DNA of 16,353 bases from Bremia lactucae (lineage: Eukaryota > Oomycota > Peronosporomycetes > Peronosporales > Peronosporaceae). A program made the position numbers and the translations under genes. Where the stretch lies: positions 4,441,858 to 4,458,210 of the forward strand of contig NC_090615.1 in assembly GCF_004359215.1 (NCBI RefSeq), in the 5' to 3' direction. Below are positions 7,991-16,300 of the stretch, piece after piece. Within the stretch, counting starts at the first letter, position 1. Each line of letters opens with the position of its first letter. The notes under the pieces are model-generated. The model did no database searches, was not told where the DNA came from, and saw nothing but the letters and a program-made list of their open reading frames with translations.

Positions 7991-8610
7991 GAGAAGAAAC
8001 AGGTGGTACAGTACCGCTCATGATTTCATTAACGCGCAAGCAAGCGAAGTTAAGGCGCTGCGACCATTGTTTCGCCACATCGGAATGTGGCTAACAGCGG
8101 TGCAGAAATTTCGCTTCGTAATGGTCGGTTAATTCATTTGAATGCAACACGACCGTGATCGGGGAAACACAACCAAGTGATTTCCCTTGAGCCATACTGA
8201 TTATGTGCATCTAGAGTAGCGCGCTCTAAAAGCGACGGACTAGTTCCTGCCGAACGAGGCCACTCGGATATAGGTGTTATCGGTGGTATGCCACCAGTCG
8301 CATAGCCGCGTTCAATAAGACTGGCTTGTGACATCGACTGGACATGTTTACGTGACTCAGACTCTTCTGCGTCAGATTCATCGTGTGTGATGGTCTAAAC
8401 GACAGATGTTAGGGGTCTTTTCACCTGAGAAGCAGCTGCACTATTATGGGCAGCTCTCTCATGAATAGTCGCTGCGCTATCTAGCGCAGACGACGAGACA
8501 GTTGCTTTGTTGACGATAGGCAAGTTGGCCTTCGCAACGTAGGGCATCTCCGTGTAAGGAGCAATTGGTGAAGCCTGGATGTGCAATATAGCGTCATCAC
8601 CCTTCCCCAT
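7534..8610 (-). pseudogene. Element A antisense ORF (about 360 codons, broken)
   Basis: The more complete copy of the antisense gene. From ATG 8610 one frame runs to 8134 with a single TAG at 8395-8397: N-terminus MGKGDDAILHIQA, an Ala/Ser-rich part, an acidic run (HDESDAEESESRKH), then MSQASLIERGYATGG, PPITPISEWPRSAG, NQYGSREITWLCFPDHG. A frameshift near 8134 continues as ELTDHYEAKFLHR, a TAG, then PHSDVAKQWSQRLNFACLRV, EIMSGTVPPVSSH, which matches element B. After several stops in 7730-7900 the coiled coil is open again (QSQALSAAERRIGDLE, VSRLTSDF, about 7700-7600). The internal deletion at 7533 removes the tail. ATG 8629, with a TAA five codons on, is an alternative start in another frame. 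I recognise no known domain; function is unknown. Confidence 0.55.
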
Positions 8611-8639
8611 TAGCTCGCTGTGCCCATCACTACGTCAAA

Positions 8640-9671
8640 GCCTTGATGGTGCTTAACCTGGATGATGTTAATCACGTTTCATTGCAAGTCTTTATTAGAT
8701 TAGAAATTAGATTAAGTTTTTACGCCCCTTAGCTGAATGAGCGGATCGGAGCTAGTAAGCCCGCGTGACTGAATTCCAGTTGTATCTCTTATGTCCGATG
8801 GTCGTGTGACAGCGAATAATACTACATCATAGTGTCCATTTCTAGAGACACACAAAACCGATCTGCAACTCAATCGTCTTTATGACGCGAAGACCGTAAC
8901 CGTGCACATCGGAGCGGGATCGGCCTCTTAATTAGAACAAACATGAAATTGTCTTAAGTGACTCGAATAACAAATTTACCGCAATACCGAGGTAAAGAGT
9001 TTAATATCCCCTTTTTGTTTAAATCAATATGTAGTGTCGCCAGATAGTGGCAGAAAGCGTGCTGACATTGAAGCCATGTGTGCAGCTGAGGTCCTTCAAA
9101 AAACATGCGCTTTTTGACAACTCAAGCGCCGGAGGATTAATAAAGCAAATTCAATATTTCGATTTTAAAGTGGCGCTGAAGCTAAAGGCTGACAGCAAAT
9201 TTGCTATCCCATTATTAGAAAGAACGGGATAACTCAGATTTGATTAGAAGTGACGTGTACGTTCCCTAATATGACAATATATATAATTGATGGAATTTCC
9301 ATAACTTAGTCGCCCACGCGCTTTCTAAGGTAAATGATATCTTACTGTTCAAGTTAATGTAGGCATTAAACTCACAGACGCTTTGCAGACGAATAAAGTG
9401 TCTGTATAACACCATCATTTTCTACAGATGAGCAAGATTTCTTCCTTAGTGGACGAGGATCTCCTTTCGGTATTTGTATTCGGAAGACAGTTGCCTCGAA
9501 TTAGATTTTTGAAGAAATCAAGGGTATATTACACGCTTTCTTCTTGGTTTCACAAATCGCCATCTAGATCTTTCTAAATCGTGCATTTCGATTAAGACAG
9601 AAAAAAGCCGGTAGTTAATATATTGTGTCACTGAGTAATGGTCGGTGAAACAATCTCCCTCACACATCCCT
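8640..9671. other. Unassigned stretch between elements A and E
   Basis: About 1 kb, AT-rich, where the 3' end and 3' LTR of A and the rest of the D LTR would be expected. I could not align it to the LTRs of A, C, D or E. Short open frames exist (9047-9232 plus, 61 codons; a 50-codon frame from ATG near 9427) but show no recognisable motif, repeat or homologue in the window. It could be old diverged LTR sequence or host intergenic DNA. Confidence 0.4.
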
Positions 9672-10130
9672 TGTAGCGGAGCTACCTCAAACCTAAGGTC
9701 AGAGAAAGACTTTCAGACTCAGAGAGTCGCTTAGTTGTGTTGAAAAAATGCGTTTCACAACTCAGGGATTCGTACAAGCTATTAAACCTTAAGGAATTCT
9801 AGTTTAAGGGATTCAGGGGTTCGTAGAACCAAGTGGGAACTAGTGCCCAAGAGGATTTACCTTAAAAAGGCTTCTATCTCTTACAGATCAATGCGCAAGC
9901 GTTAAGTAGGCACTTAAAGTTTTTGTTTAATTATTAAATTCAAAACCTTATCCGAGCTAATTTAAAATACATTTTGGCCGCCTGATTTATATCGAGCGGC
10001 GACCACATTTGTTACCCATAATAAATGGGATCTAAGTAATTCACTATTTTAGAATAGGATAAAAGGGTATTTTACCCACAAAGTAAATGTACCACAACAA
10101 CGATTCTGCATCGATGTGTGCCCCATTACA
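9672..10130 (-). repeat. Element E 3' LTR
   Basis: On the minus strand it begins TGTAATGGGG at 10130, directly after a polypurine tract, and its other end is placed by alignment with the 5' LTR fragment 14460-14632. Shared blocks include GAGCTACCT near the inner end, CAACTCAG with TCGTACAAGCT, TTCTAGTT-AAGGGA-TCAG, and the following diverged GGTTCGTAGAACC region. Length about 460 bases. It carries small inverted repeats (GGTTC/GAACC about 9819-9831). Confidence 0.7.
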
Positions 10131-10142
10131 CCCTCCTCTATC
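10131..10142 (-). other. Element E polypurine tract
   Basis: The minus strand reads GATAGAGGAGGG and then TGTAATGGGG, the start of the 3' LTR. A purine run touching a TG start is the normal plus-strand priming site of LTR elements. It lies about 100 bases beyond the start of the plus-strand antisense frame, which places that frame inside the element. Confidence 0.65.
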
Positions 10143-10240
10143 AGACTGTTGACACCGAGTGACAACATTCGCTTCATTCCTCTTTGATGTTGGAACTTAA
10201 ACAGCTAACCGTTCGGTTGTGTTTTTGTTTCCTTTGTCTC

Positions 10241-11556
10241 ATGAGAATCAAGCGTTAGGTACAGACTCTTAGCACCTTCCTCGACGATGAGGGGGTGGTG
10301 GACTTTGAAAGTCACTCTCAATCAGAGGATGAGGAGAAAGAGCGTCGTTCTTACACGCGTTCTCCTCCGAATGAATGTCGGCGGGCCCCGAATTCGTTCC
10401 CTGAATGTGATGTCGATGATGTCTTAACTGCATCGAGTTGGACACGGGACCCTGAGTCCAACATTATTACTAATTCGATCGATGAAGAGCAAGAGCACGC
10501 AATTCTCATAGAGGAACAAGCTCGTCGTCGAGCTGCCGAGATAGCGAAAGCTAAAGCTCATAGGAAATATAGATTCATTCCGCTTAGTGCTGACGAGCGT
10601 CTCAAAGAGATAGCGGGTCACAGCTTGGGCATCTGGATCACTGGTGACCCGGCGAGGACGCCGGAGGAGCTCGCTGCTCGCGACACTCTTCATGAGCGAT
10701 AACTTACGCCAAAGGTAATGACGCGATAGCAGTATCTGGCGCATTTACGTGATCAAGCCCGTGGGGTTTCGGTGACCTCCATGAGGGAAATTCCGATCGT
10801 TTTGTTTCCAAACGAAACAAGGAGTGAAAACGAAGTCTCATTTGAGAACTGGGTCCACCGGGCCCGCAAACTTCGTAATATCTGGAATATCAGAGAGTGC
10901 GCTGATAGAGGTGATGTTCGTTTAAAACGGAAGCTTCGCTTCGACTTCGCTAAGGTTAAGGCCAAAGGCCAGTTACGTTCGGCATTTTATGCCACAAAAC
11001 GAAGAAAGGTTTGGCCGATATTTCAGTGCTACGGTTGACCGTACAACCATGGATCGAAGCCGCACTGAGGCTATAGATCAACCTAATCCCACGTTTAGTG
11101 GTGGGAAGCGTCGTTTGACGCGAGTTGACCCTGAGCTTGGCGCTCAAAAACGTTAACGGCGTACGGGCACTCTTGCCGAAGAGGTACCTAGACTTCTCAA
11201 GAGTTTCAAAAGAGAAGTACCCTAGCCACTTCACCAGATACTGATATTGACCCTTACGCCGACGTCGCTTGTAAGTTTCTCCACATGAAACTAAAGGTTC
11301 CCCCGCGCATCAAGCAGCGCGTAAGGAGGCAGAATTTTTGGCGGAAGCATTTGATGCTCTATGGCACGAGGTGCAACATCTTCGTGAGGTCCTTGCTCGG
11401 GTTGAGAGCTCTTTTGAGGCGGTTCGGGACTATTTTTCGTCGCTGTTGCTTCAGCAGTCTCATTTAGAGGGCCAGCTGGATATCTTGGTGAGGATGAATC
11501 AATCTGCGGATCGAATGCCTGTCTCGGCGCAAGCGCCTTTACGTCCACGCGGATAG
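10241..11556 (+). pseudogene. Element E antisense ORF (about 435 codons, broken): acidic N-terminus, basic middle, coiled-coil end
   Basis: Plus-strand frame lying antisense to the 3' end of the minus-strand element E. From ATG 10241 a single frame runs to 11038 with stops at 10256, 10700 and 10727 (then TGA 11036). It reads FLDDEGVVDFESHSQ, SEDEEKERRSYTRSPP, EEQARRRAAEIAKAKAHRKY, FIPLSADERLKEIAGHSLG, ITGDPARTPEELAARD, QYLAHLRDQARG, then a basic stretch SAFYATKRRKVWP and FQCYG. After shifts (MDRSRTEAIDQ from 11049) the last frame (about 11290-11556) is a coiled coil: HEVQHLREVLARVE, SLLLQQSHLEGQLDILVRM. It ends at 11556, opposite the end of integrase. I recognise no family. It is not visibly similar to the antisense frame of A and B but occupies the same slot. 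A cellular gene captured by the element is possible. Confidence 0.55.
11190..11548 (-). pseudogene. pol: Element E pol C-terminus: linker and chromodomain remnant
   Basis: After a frameshift at about 11545 the minus strand continues as RDPIRVDVKALAPRQAFDP, then a Ser/Pro/Glu-rich linker (11500-11370) and the chromodomain start LPPYALLDARGNL, ending at a stop (11291-11293). About 30 bases on, another frame gives the middle of the domain: RRRKGQYQYLVKWLGY, then FSFETLEKS (about 11265-11195). The pattern VKWLGY is the core strand of a chromodomain, so element E had the same pol end as element B. The opposite strand carries the coiled-coil part of the antisense frame over this stretch. Confidence 0.72.
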
Positions 11557-12760
11557 GGTCCCTAACGGCTTAAGCAAGCCGACGTAGAGCACTGGGTGTG
11601 TACGCAGCTTGCTAATAAGGTTTAGCGTGTAAGCAATGTCCTTCTTGGCCACGAGCGTAAATGGTCTAATAAAGCGCGGACGTAATTTGGTCTTGAAGAC
11701 CGCGGAAACCAAGTTAAGCGGTAGATTTTTAGCGTATAATATACTCGGTCTCCGACCGCATACGAATTTAATACAGCTTCTGCCTTTGGCATCAGCTTGT
11801 TCGTTTTGTTTTTCTTGGCTATCAGACATCGTACCCCTTACATGTCTTAAGACACTAAATCGCGTCGGGAAAAACTCGCTTACTTTTTTACTTGCGGTAA
11901 CAGGGCTTATATCAGCAAGCCTATCGGCTAATTCTCCCCCACCAAGCCCTAAACACGCAGTGATTTTGTTAATGGAACGCAAACGTGGGTGGGTGAGACC
12001 GTTGACAAAGAACGGAGTATAGCCTGTAGAGGCATGAACAGCGTTATTCAACGCAAACTCCACCCCTGGGAGCATTGAGCTCCGGCGCTTTGGTGTCTTA
12101 GCACGCACACTGCGCATAACGTCTTCAATGACGAGATTAACACGCTCAGTTTGACCATCGGTATGTGGATGATTTATTGTGGAGATGTTTACTTTGGTGT
12201 CAAGCACTCCGAAGATCGACTTCCAGAATGTACGTGAAGCGGGGGTTTCTATCCAAGGCGATTGCCACTGGCAATGAGTGGTGTCATCTAACGCGGTCAA
12301 AAACAACCTTGCGTTACTTTCACCGTCAATAATATCCGGTACAGCCGCTAAAAGAGTCAATTTGCTCGATCGGTCAACAAAGACTACGATACCCGTGTTA
12401 CCGCCAGATCTATCGGTAGGTCGAACACAAAAAATCGTACTGATCACTACCAGCACCTAGTGGGTACGGGCAAACTGTCAAGTAGTGTCGTTGCATTTGC
12501 CGAGGGTTTGATTTGTTGGCAAGTTTAGCGTGTACAAACATAGGTGCTTAGCCATTTGAATAATTTGGCCCACCGAAAACTCTGGTTCACGGAGCTGTAG
12601 GTCTATTCTCGACCGCGAAGTCCACTAAAATAGTATCATGTGCCTCGTAGAGGATTCAATACATACAAACCTTATTGTGCGGAAGGTTTAGGACAAGACA
12701 GCTCAAAACCTAGTACCTAAGCTCAATGGAACTTTAAGAACGGAGACCCGAGTCCCATTC
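11539..12760 (-). pseudogene. pol: Element E integrase: degenerate zinc finger, core and C-terminal module
   Basis: The minus-strand core is open from 12456 to 11539. It has TGIVVFVDRSSK (first catalytic Asp), a block where the second catalytic Asp is lost (normally SDRDPRF; here ETPASRTFWKSIF), and the third motif HPHTDGQTERVN with Glu intact. Then come FALNNAVHASTGYTPFFVNG, the family linker, and FIRPFTLVAKK to HPVLYVGLLKP. Upstream, at 12760-12460, the H2C2 region is recognisable only in pieces across frames (LHDT-, a WW-like region, CQ-IKP-like). Nothing of RT, RNase H or protease is found further upstream. Loss of the catalytic residue and the deletion mean it is dead. Confidence 0.85.
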
Positions 12761-12845
12761 ACTAACCAAACTGTGATTAAATCACCTTCATGCGCTTTAA
12801 CGCATTAGCATATCGCCAGTTTCCTGAATAGCGACGTTAGGAATG

Positions 12846-13210
12846 GTAGTGATTATTTAAATAATAAACGGCCAATCTCAATGAGAAAGGTAGTGATTTG
12901 TTTGAAATAAGAAACGGTCCATTTCAATTGTTTTTGAATAACCGCGTTAAGAAAGATTGTTACTTATTTGCGACTGCAGTAGTTCTGGAGCCAAAAATAA
13001 GAAGCATTCATTCTGAGTTGTTAATTAGAAAGCGGCATTGAGGACGGTAGTGACTTGTTTGCGACTGCAGTAGTTCTGGAGTCAAGAATAAGAAACGGCC
13101 TACCTCTGCTGTTTTTTGAATAACTGCGTTAAGAAAGATAGTGACTTGTTTGCGACTGCAAAATATCTGTAGTTAAAAGTAAGAAACATTTATTCTGAGT
13201 TGTTAATTCC
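12846..13210. repeat. Degenerate tandem repeat block
   Basis: Five diverged units start at about 12846, 12890, 12959, 13047 and 13138, each opening with (G)TAGTGA(C/T)TTGTTTG or a variant. Most then have CGACTGCAGTAGTTCTGGAG and AATAAGAAACGG-C, and alternate ends contain TTTTTGAATAAC-GCGTTAAGAAAGA or ATTCTGAGTTGTTAATT. Spacing grows from 44 to 91 bases because the units are variably truncated. The block sits between the gag and integrase remains of element E, where protease, RT and RNase H should be. Confidence 0.75.
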
Positions 13211-13261
13211 TTCAATGGAGTGACGTCGGGCATAATGCGTAACGCTCCTGAACGATTTAAA

Positions 13262-14350
13262 TTAACCATGGCTAATCGAAGCTATTAACACGACAAACAA
13301 GCCGGGCTTGTATTCACACCCCGATTTATTAAGAATTGAGCTCCTTGGGCTAGGTTTATCCTCACCTCCTAGAGGCCCGATAGAGCCTGGTTCTTCCCCA
13401 GTAGACGCCCCGCACCGTACCAGATTTGTGGTATGATGTGGATTGTTGCTCTTTCGAGCTTTGTGCGAGTTGCGCGACGGACAAGTCGAGCACAAGTGCT
13501 TAGTGCTCCCGCACATATAATTCTAAAAGGTTTATATGCTGTTGAATAGCTTCAAGTTCTTTTCGCTTCCTCAGTGAGACTTAGATCCATGCTCCGGTCT
13601 ATACGACGAACTCAATGTGCTCGAAGAGCTAATATGGTGTCCCTGCGTACTAACGCGAGAGGACTTATAGTCGAACTCAGCGCTAAACGCCGTGTCAACC
13701 GTAGCTTCAAAATTTAGCGAGATGGGATCGGTAAACTTTCGTTTGGGGACGTCCGCATGAGGCCTTCAATAAAAATGGTCAATAAAATCACTTCTTGAAT
13801 CGATCTTCATGCATAGCGGCAATAAGCCTTTTCAACTCCTGGACATAGCTCCGAGGGTTCGTTTTACCCTGACGAGCCGATAAGAATCGCGATCGTATGC
13901 AGAAAGCCGAATCAACCGGTGCAAAACATGCGAATTTGTTGCTATTTTAGCGAATCCCACGTGAAAAATGTGACGTCTATAGACGTGCTACATGTGAGTG
14001 CCAACTCGCTGGCTCTACTACCGAGCTTAGAAATAGCCATGACCACAATTTCTTACTCGGTTAGGAACTTGGCAGAGGTTATCGTCATCTCATTTGTTTG
14101 ATCCGTAATAGGAGATTTTTCCCTCTTTGCCTTCATATGTCTCAACTTTACAACAAGAGGGCGAGCCTTAGGCTTCGGATCAAGTACAAGAATGTATTGA
14201 GTTGGCGTCGATGCTGCTAAGTGATCCTATATCTGCCGATAATAGCGTATTCATATTGCGCGAAGGCTTCAAGCCTTGCAATACAAGCCTCTAGGGCCTG
14301 AAAAAGTGTGCGATCTATGTCATCCAGCCCAAACAAAGTTTTGGGCTTCT
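13262..14350 (-). pseudogene. gag: Element E gag pseudogene
   Basis: Minus-strand gag, recognisable piecewise. Near the start it reads LDDIDRTLFQALEACIARLEAF (about 14320-14250), then decayed sequence. The capsid-like C-terminal part reads SARQGKTNPRSYVQELKRLI and AAMHEDRF (about 13885-13795). Further on, shifted frames read VYRSHLA and AEFDYKSSRVSTQGHH (about 13740-13640). The last frame (13516-13262) opens with MCGSTKHLCSTCP, a CCHC knuckle whose first Cys codon is replaced (Asn, AAT, three codons before the CG). After it, LFVVLIASIS may be the ruin of the protease active site. Stops and frameshifts occur throughout. Confidence 0.68.
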
Positions 14351-14442
14351 TAAACGCATCAAGTTTGCCGCCAGAAAGTCCGGGGAAAGAATTGCAAGCA
14401 GAGGCTTAGTCTTAGTCTCATAAAGACTCAGACATCGGATGA

Positions 14443-14457
14443 CGATGATTGCTACCA
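14443..14457 (-). other. Element E primer-binding site
   Basis: The minus strand reads TGGTAGCAATCATCG two bases after the LTR end. The first eight bases equal those of elements C and D. Confidence 0.6.
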
Positions 14458-14459
14458 GG

Positions 14460-14632
14460 TATGACAAAGCTACCTAACTCCTTAAGATAGACGAAGAATT
14501 TAAACTCACAGTGCACATAGCTTCAATCGAACACAAAAGTTTAACAACTCAGTAAGTCGTACAAGCTTGTCGAGCTTAATAAAATTCTAGTTCAAGGGAC
14601 TCAGTACCTGTAACGGGCTAGAGTTGCCCTAA
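14460..14632 (-). repeat. Element E 5' LTR fragment, interrupted by element C
   Basis: Aligns with 9672-9850, the 3' LTR of E, over its whole length up to GCCCTAA at 14626-14632. The next base starts the TGTTAC end of the element C LTR. The missing outer part of this LTR should lie beyond element C, outside the window. Confidence 0.65.
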
Positions 14633-15161
14633 TGTTACACAGTCCCCATTAAGTACATTTGGTACTTAAGGGGATGGTCAATTACTAAATAATAGTAATT
14701 AGACCCAACACTCGGGTGTGGTGCACATTTGTGACCAACCCTTGTGGATGTGATGCACATGGGTGCATTCACATTAGGAGGGATGACGCCCAGCGTCATC
14801 CATGATGACGGCTAGCGTCATCAGTTACGCGAGGTATCTATAAAGATACGCTCGCAATACATATTAAATGATATCTATAGAGATATCATTTTAATTGGTA
14901 AAAATAGGTATTTGTATTTAATTCTATTAAATATAAATCAGTCTGAAATTTACTACCTACTTGGTAAGTGCGCACGAGGAGACGGATTACCGCTCCCGTG
15001 ACGTCACTTCACCAGAGTTCTTAGTGTGTTGGGTGAGGTCGCTTGCGCGCCCACCACAACTACCTCACTGCACGCAAGAGAAGCAGGTGCAAACCGCTTC
15101 CTCGCTGTGCTAGGGTGTGTGCTAAGTAGAGCGTGGCCGCATTACGACGTGCCCGCCTACA
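14633..15161 (+). repeat. Element C 5' LTR
   Basis: Begins TGTTACACAG, ends CCTACA, and is followed by two bases and the primer-binding site, 57 bases before the gag ATG. It is related to the LTR of A. It is unusually rich in inverted repeats: CCCC-TTAAGTAC/GTACTTAA-GGGG (14644-14673), AATTACTA/TAGTAATT (14680-14700), GGATGACGC/GCGTCATCC (14781-14801), GATGACG/CGTCATC (14804-14822), GTATCT/AGATAC (about 14834-14849) and ATGATATCT/AGATATCAT (14868-14889). The 3' LTR lies outside the window. Confidence 0.8.
14781..14822. promoter_or_regulatory. Paired TGACG/CGTCA palindromes in the LTR (candidate enhancer)
   Basis: Two adjacent palindromes, each with inward-facing TGACG and CGTCA half-sites (14781-14801 and 14804-14822). 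The second one recurs without change at 6381-6399 in the LTR of element A. TGACG/CGTCA is a classical bZIP (CREB/ATF, TGA) half-site, so a transcription-factor site in U3 is plausible; this is inference. Confidence 0.35.
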
Positions 15162-15163
15162 CT

Positions 15164-15174
15164 TGGTAGCACTT
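15164..15174 (+). other. Element C primer-binding site
   Basis: TGGTAGCACTT lies two bases after the LTR end and is identical to the D site on the other strand. It is compatible with priming by a tRNA ending in UGCUACCA. Confidence 0.65.
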
Positions 15175-15217
15175 GAAATCCTTCCCACGACCCGCATCTC
15201 TGCGTGTGTACGTGAGG

Positions 15218-16300
15218 ATGAGCCTCAACATTGATTGGGCTCATTTTCCCCACCTCTCCGAACATCATCGGGAGGTGGCAGGGCTAATGGCGCAGGGACT
15301 TGGTGAACAAGCCCTGGCCAGGCTCCTGGGTAGTCCTCCTGAGCAACATGTTGCTCAGTTGGAGCAGTTTGAGGCATTTGTGCTCGGACAGCGGAGGGCC
15401 GCGTCCGAGGCACAGAGCCATGCTGCGGCGGAGTCCGTCACTCAGACTCAGGATGAGCTGAGGCATGAGCAGGCTCGGAGCGAGGCTCTCAACAGGACTG
15501 TTGAGATGCTCTCTGCCCGGCCGCATCAGCCGAGGCCCATTCGGATGGACCCGCCCAAGTTCGATGGAACTGCGGCGCACACGATTGTCCACTGGCTTTT
15601 AGCCGTGGAGCAATGTGGTGTCGCCCAGCTCATCGAGGACGACAGCCGGATGGTGTCGTACGCTATGTCGCATCTGCGCGGTAAGGCCTCAGAGTGGGCT
15701 TACTCGGCGCTTATGGCGGACAGAAAAGCGTTCCCCTCATGGGCGATCTTTAAGGATAAGATTCGCGCCATGTACCAGCCGCCGAACAACGAAGTGTTGC
15801 TTCAGGCGCGCTTCTTTGGGGCGCGACAGGCGAAGCGATCTCTGCAAGAGTATGTGCAAGAGATGCGCTCGCTGTCCGCATCCATAACCGTAGGTCCGAT
15901 TCCGGAGCACATTAAGGTGCCCACGTTTATGAACGGACTACGGCATGGCCCATCGCGACAGGCCCTTTTCAGAAAGGTGCCGTCGACGATGGAAGAGGCA
16001 ATCCAAATTGCCTTAGTTGAGGAGCAATCCTACAACAGTGCCTCGGCGACAGCTTGGTATAAGCCGTCGGCCGAGAGGACAGATGCCACTCCTATGGAGT
16101 TGGGCAATGCAGACGTGGTCTGTTTTAAATGCGGCAAGCGCGGCCATATGATGGCTCGCTGCTATGCCAGGGTCCCTGCTGGGGCAAAAATGCCCAGCAA
16201 GAGGACTCCCTTCCCAAAGGGCGATGGCAAGAACCAGCGTGCGAGACGCATGAGTTCTGCCTCGACCACTGAGGGGTCGGGAAATGCAGGAGCGCAGTAG
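15218..16300 (+). CDS. gag: Element C Gag polyprotein (intact, 360 residues)
   Basis: Capsid and nucleocapsid precursor of a gypsy element; it would form the particle in which reverse transcription occurs. The start chosen is ATG 15218 (MSLNIDWAHFPHLSEHHREV); the frame is open further upstream but has no ATG there, and the copy in A also has ATG at this point. It has a Gln/Ala-rich helical N-terminus (QHVAQLEQFEAFVLGQRRAA), a Pro/Arg-rich hinge before MDPPKFDGTAAHTI (about residue 109), the retrotransposon gag domain (VEQCGVAQLIEDDSRMVSYA, GKASEWAY, FKDKIRAMYQPPN, LQEYVQEMRSLSASITVGP, about 115-260), and a perfect CX2CX4HX4C zinc knuckle, CFKCGKRGHMMARC, at residues 302-315, followed by a basic tail. 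It is the only long intact retroelement gene in the window, which points to recent insertion. Confidence 0.93.
   Translation: MSLNIDWAHFPHLSEHHREVAGLMAQGLGEQALARLLGSPPEQHVAQLEQFEAFVLGQRRAASEAQSHAAAESVTQTQDELRHEQARSEALNRTVEMLSARPHQPRPIRMDPPKFDGTAAHTIVHWLLAVEQCGVAQLIEDDSRMVSYAMSHLRGKASEWAYSALMADRKAFPSWAIFKDKIRAMYQPPNNEVLLQARFFGARQAKRSLQEYVQEMRSLSASITVGPIPEHIKVPTFMNGLRHGPSRQALFRKVPSTMEEAIQIALVEEQSYNSASATAWYKPSAERTDATPMELGNADVVCFKCGKRGHMMARCYARVPAGAKMPSKRTPFPKGDGKNQRARRMSSASTTEGSGNAGAQ

Noticed and set aside
9047..9232. Plus-strand frame of 61 codons
   Set aside because: No motif, no homologue in the window, and short enough to be chance in AT-rich DNA.
9427..9579. 50-codon plus-strand frame starting MSKISSLVDEDLL
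   Set aside because: Looks protein-like but has no homologue or signal that can be seen here; not supported as a gene.
11270..11275. GTAAGT as a 5' splice site joining parts of the E antisense gene
   Set aside because: No matching 3' site and branch region could be argued for, and simple frameshifts explain the change of frame.
11636..12022. Plus-strand frame of 128 codons opposite the integrase of E
   Set aside because: Lies opposite well-conserved integrase and beyond the end of the antisense gene at 11556; a shadow.
12846..13210. Repeat block as a CRISPR-like array
   Set aside because: Units are diverged, of uneven length (44 to 91 bases), without constant repeats and unique spacers, and the context is eukaryotic.
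15284..15592. Minus-strand frame of 102 codons opposite gag of element C
   Set aside because: Shadow of the intact gag frame.
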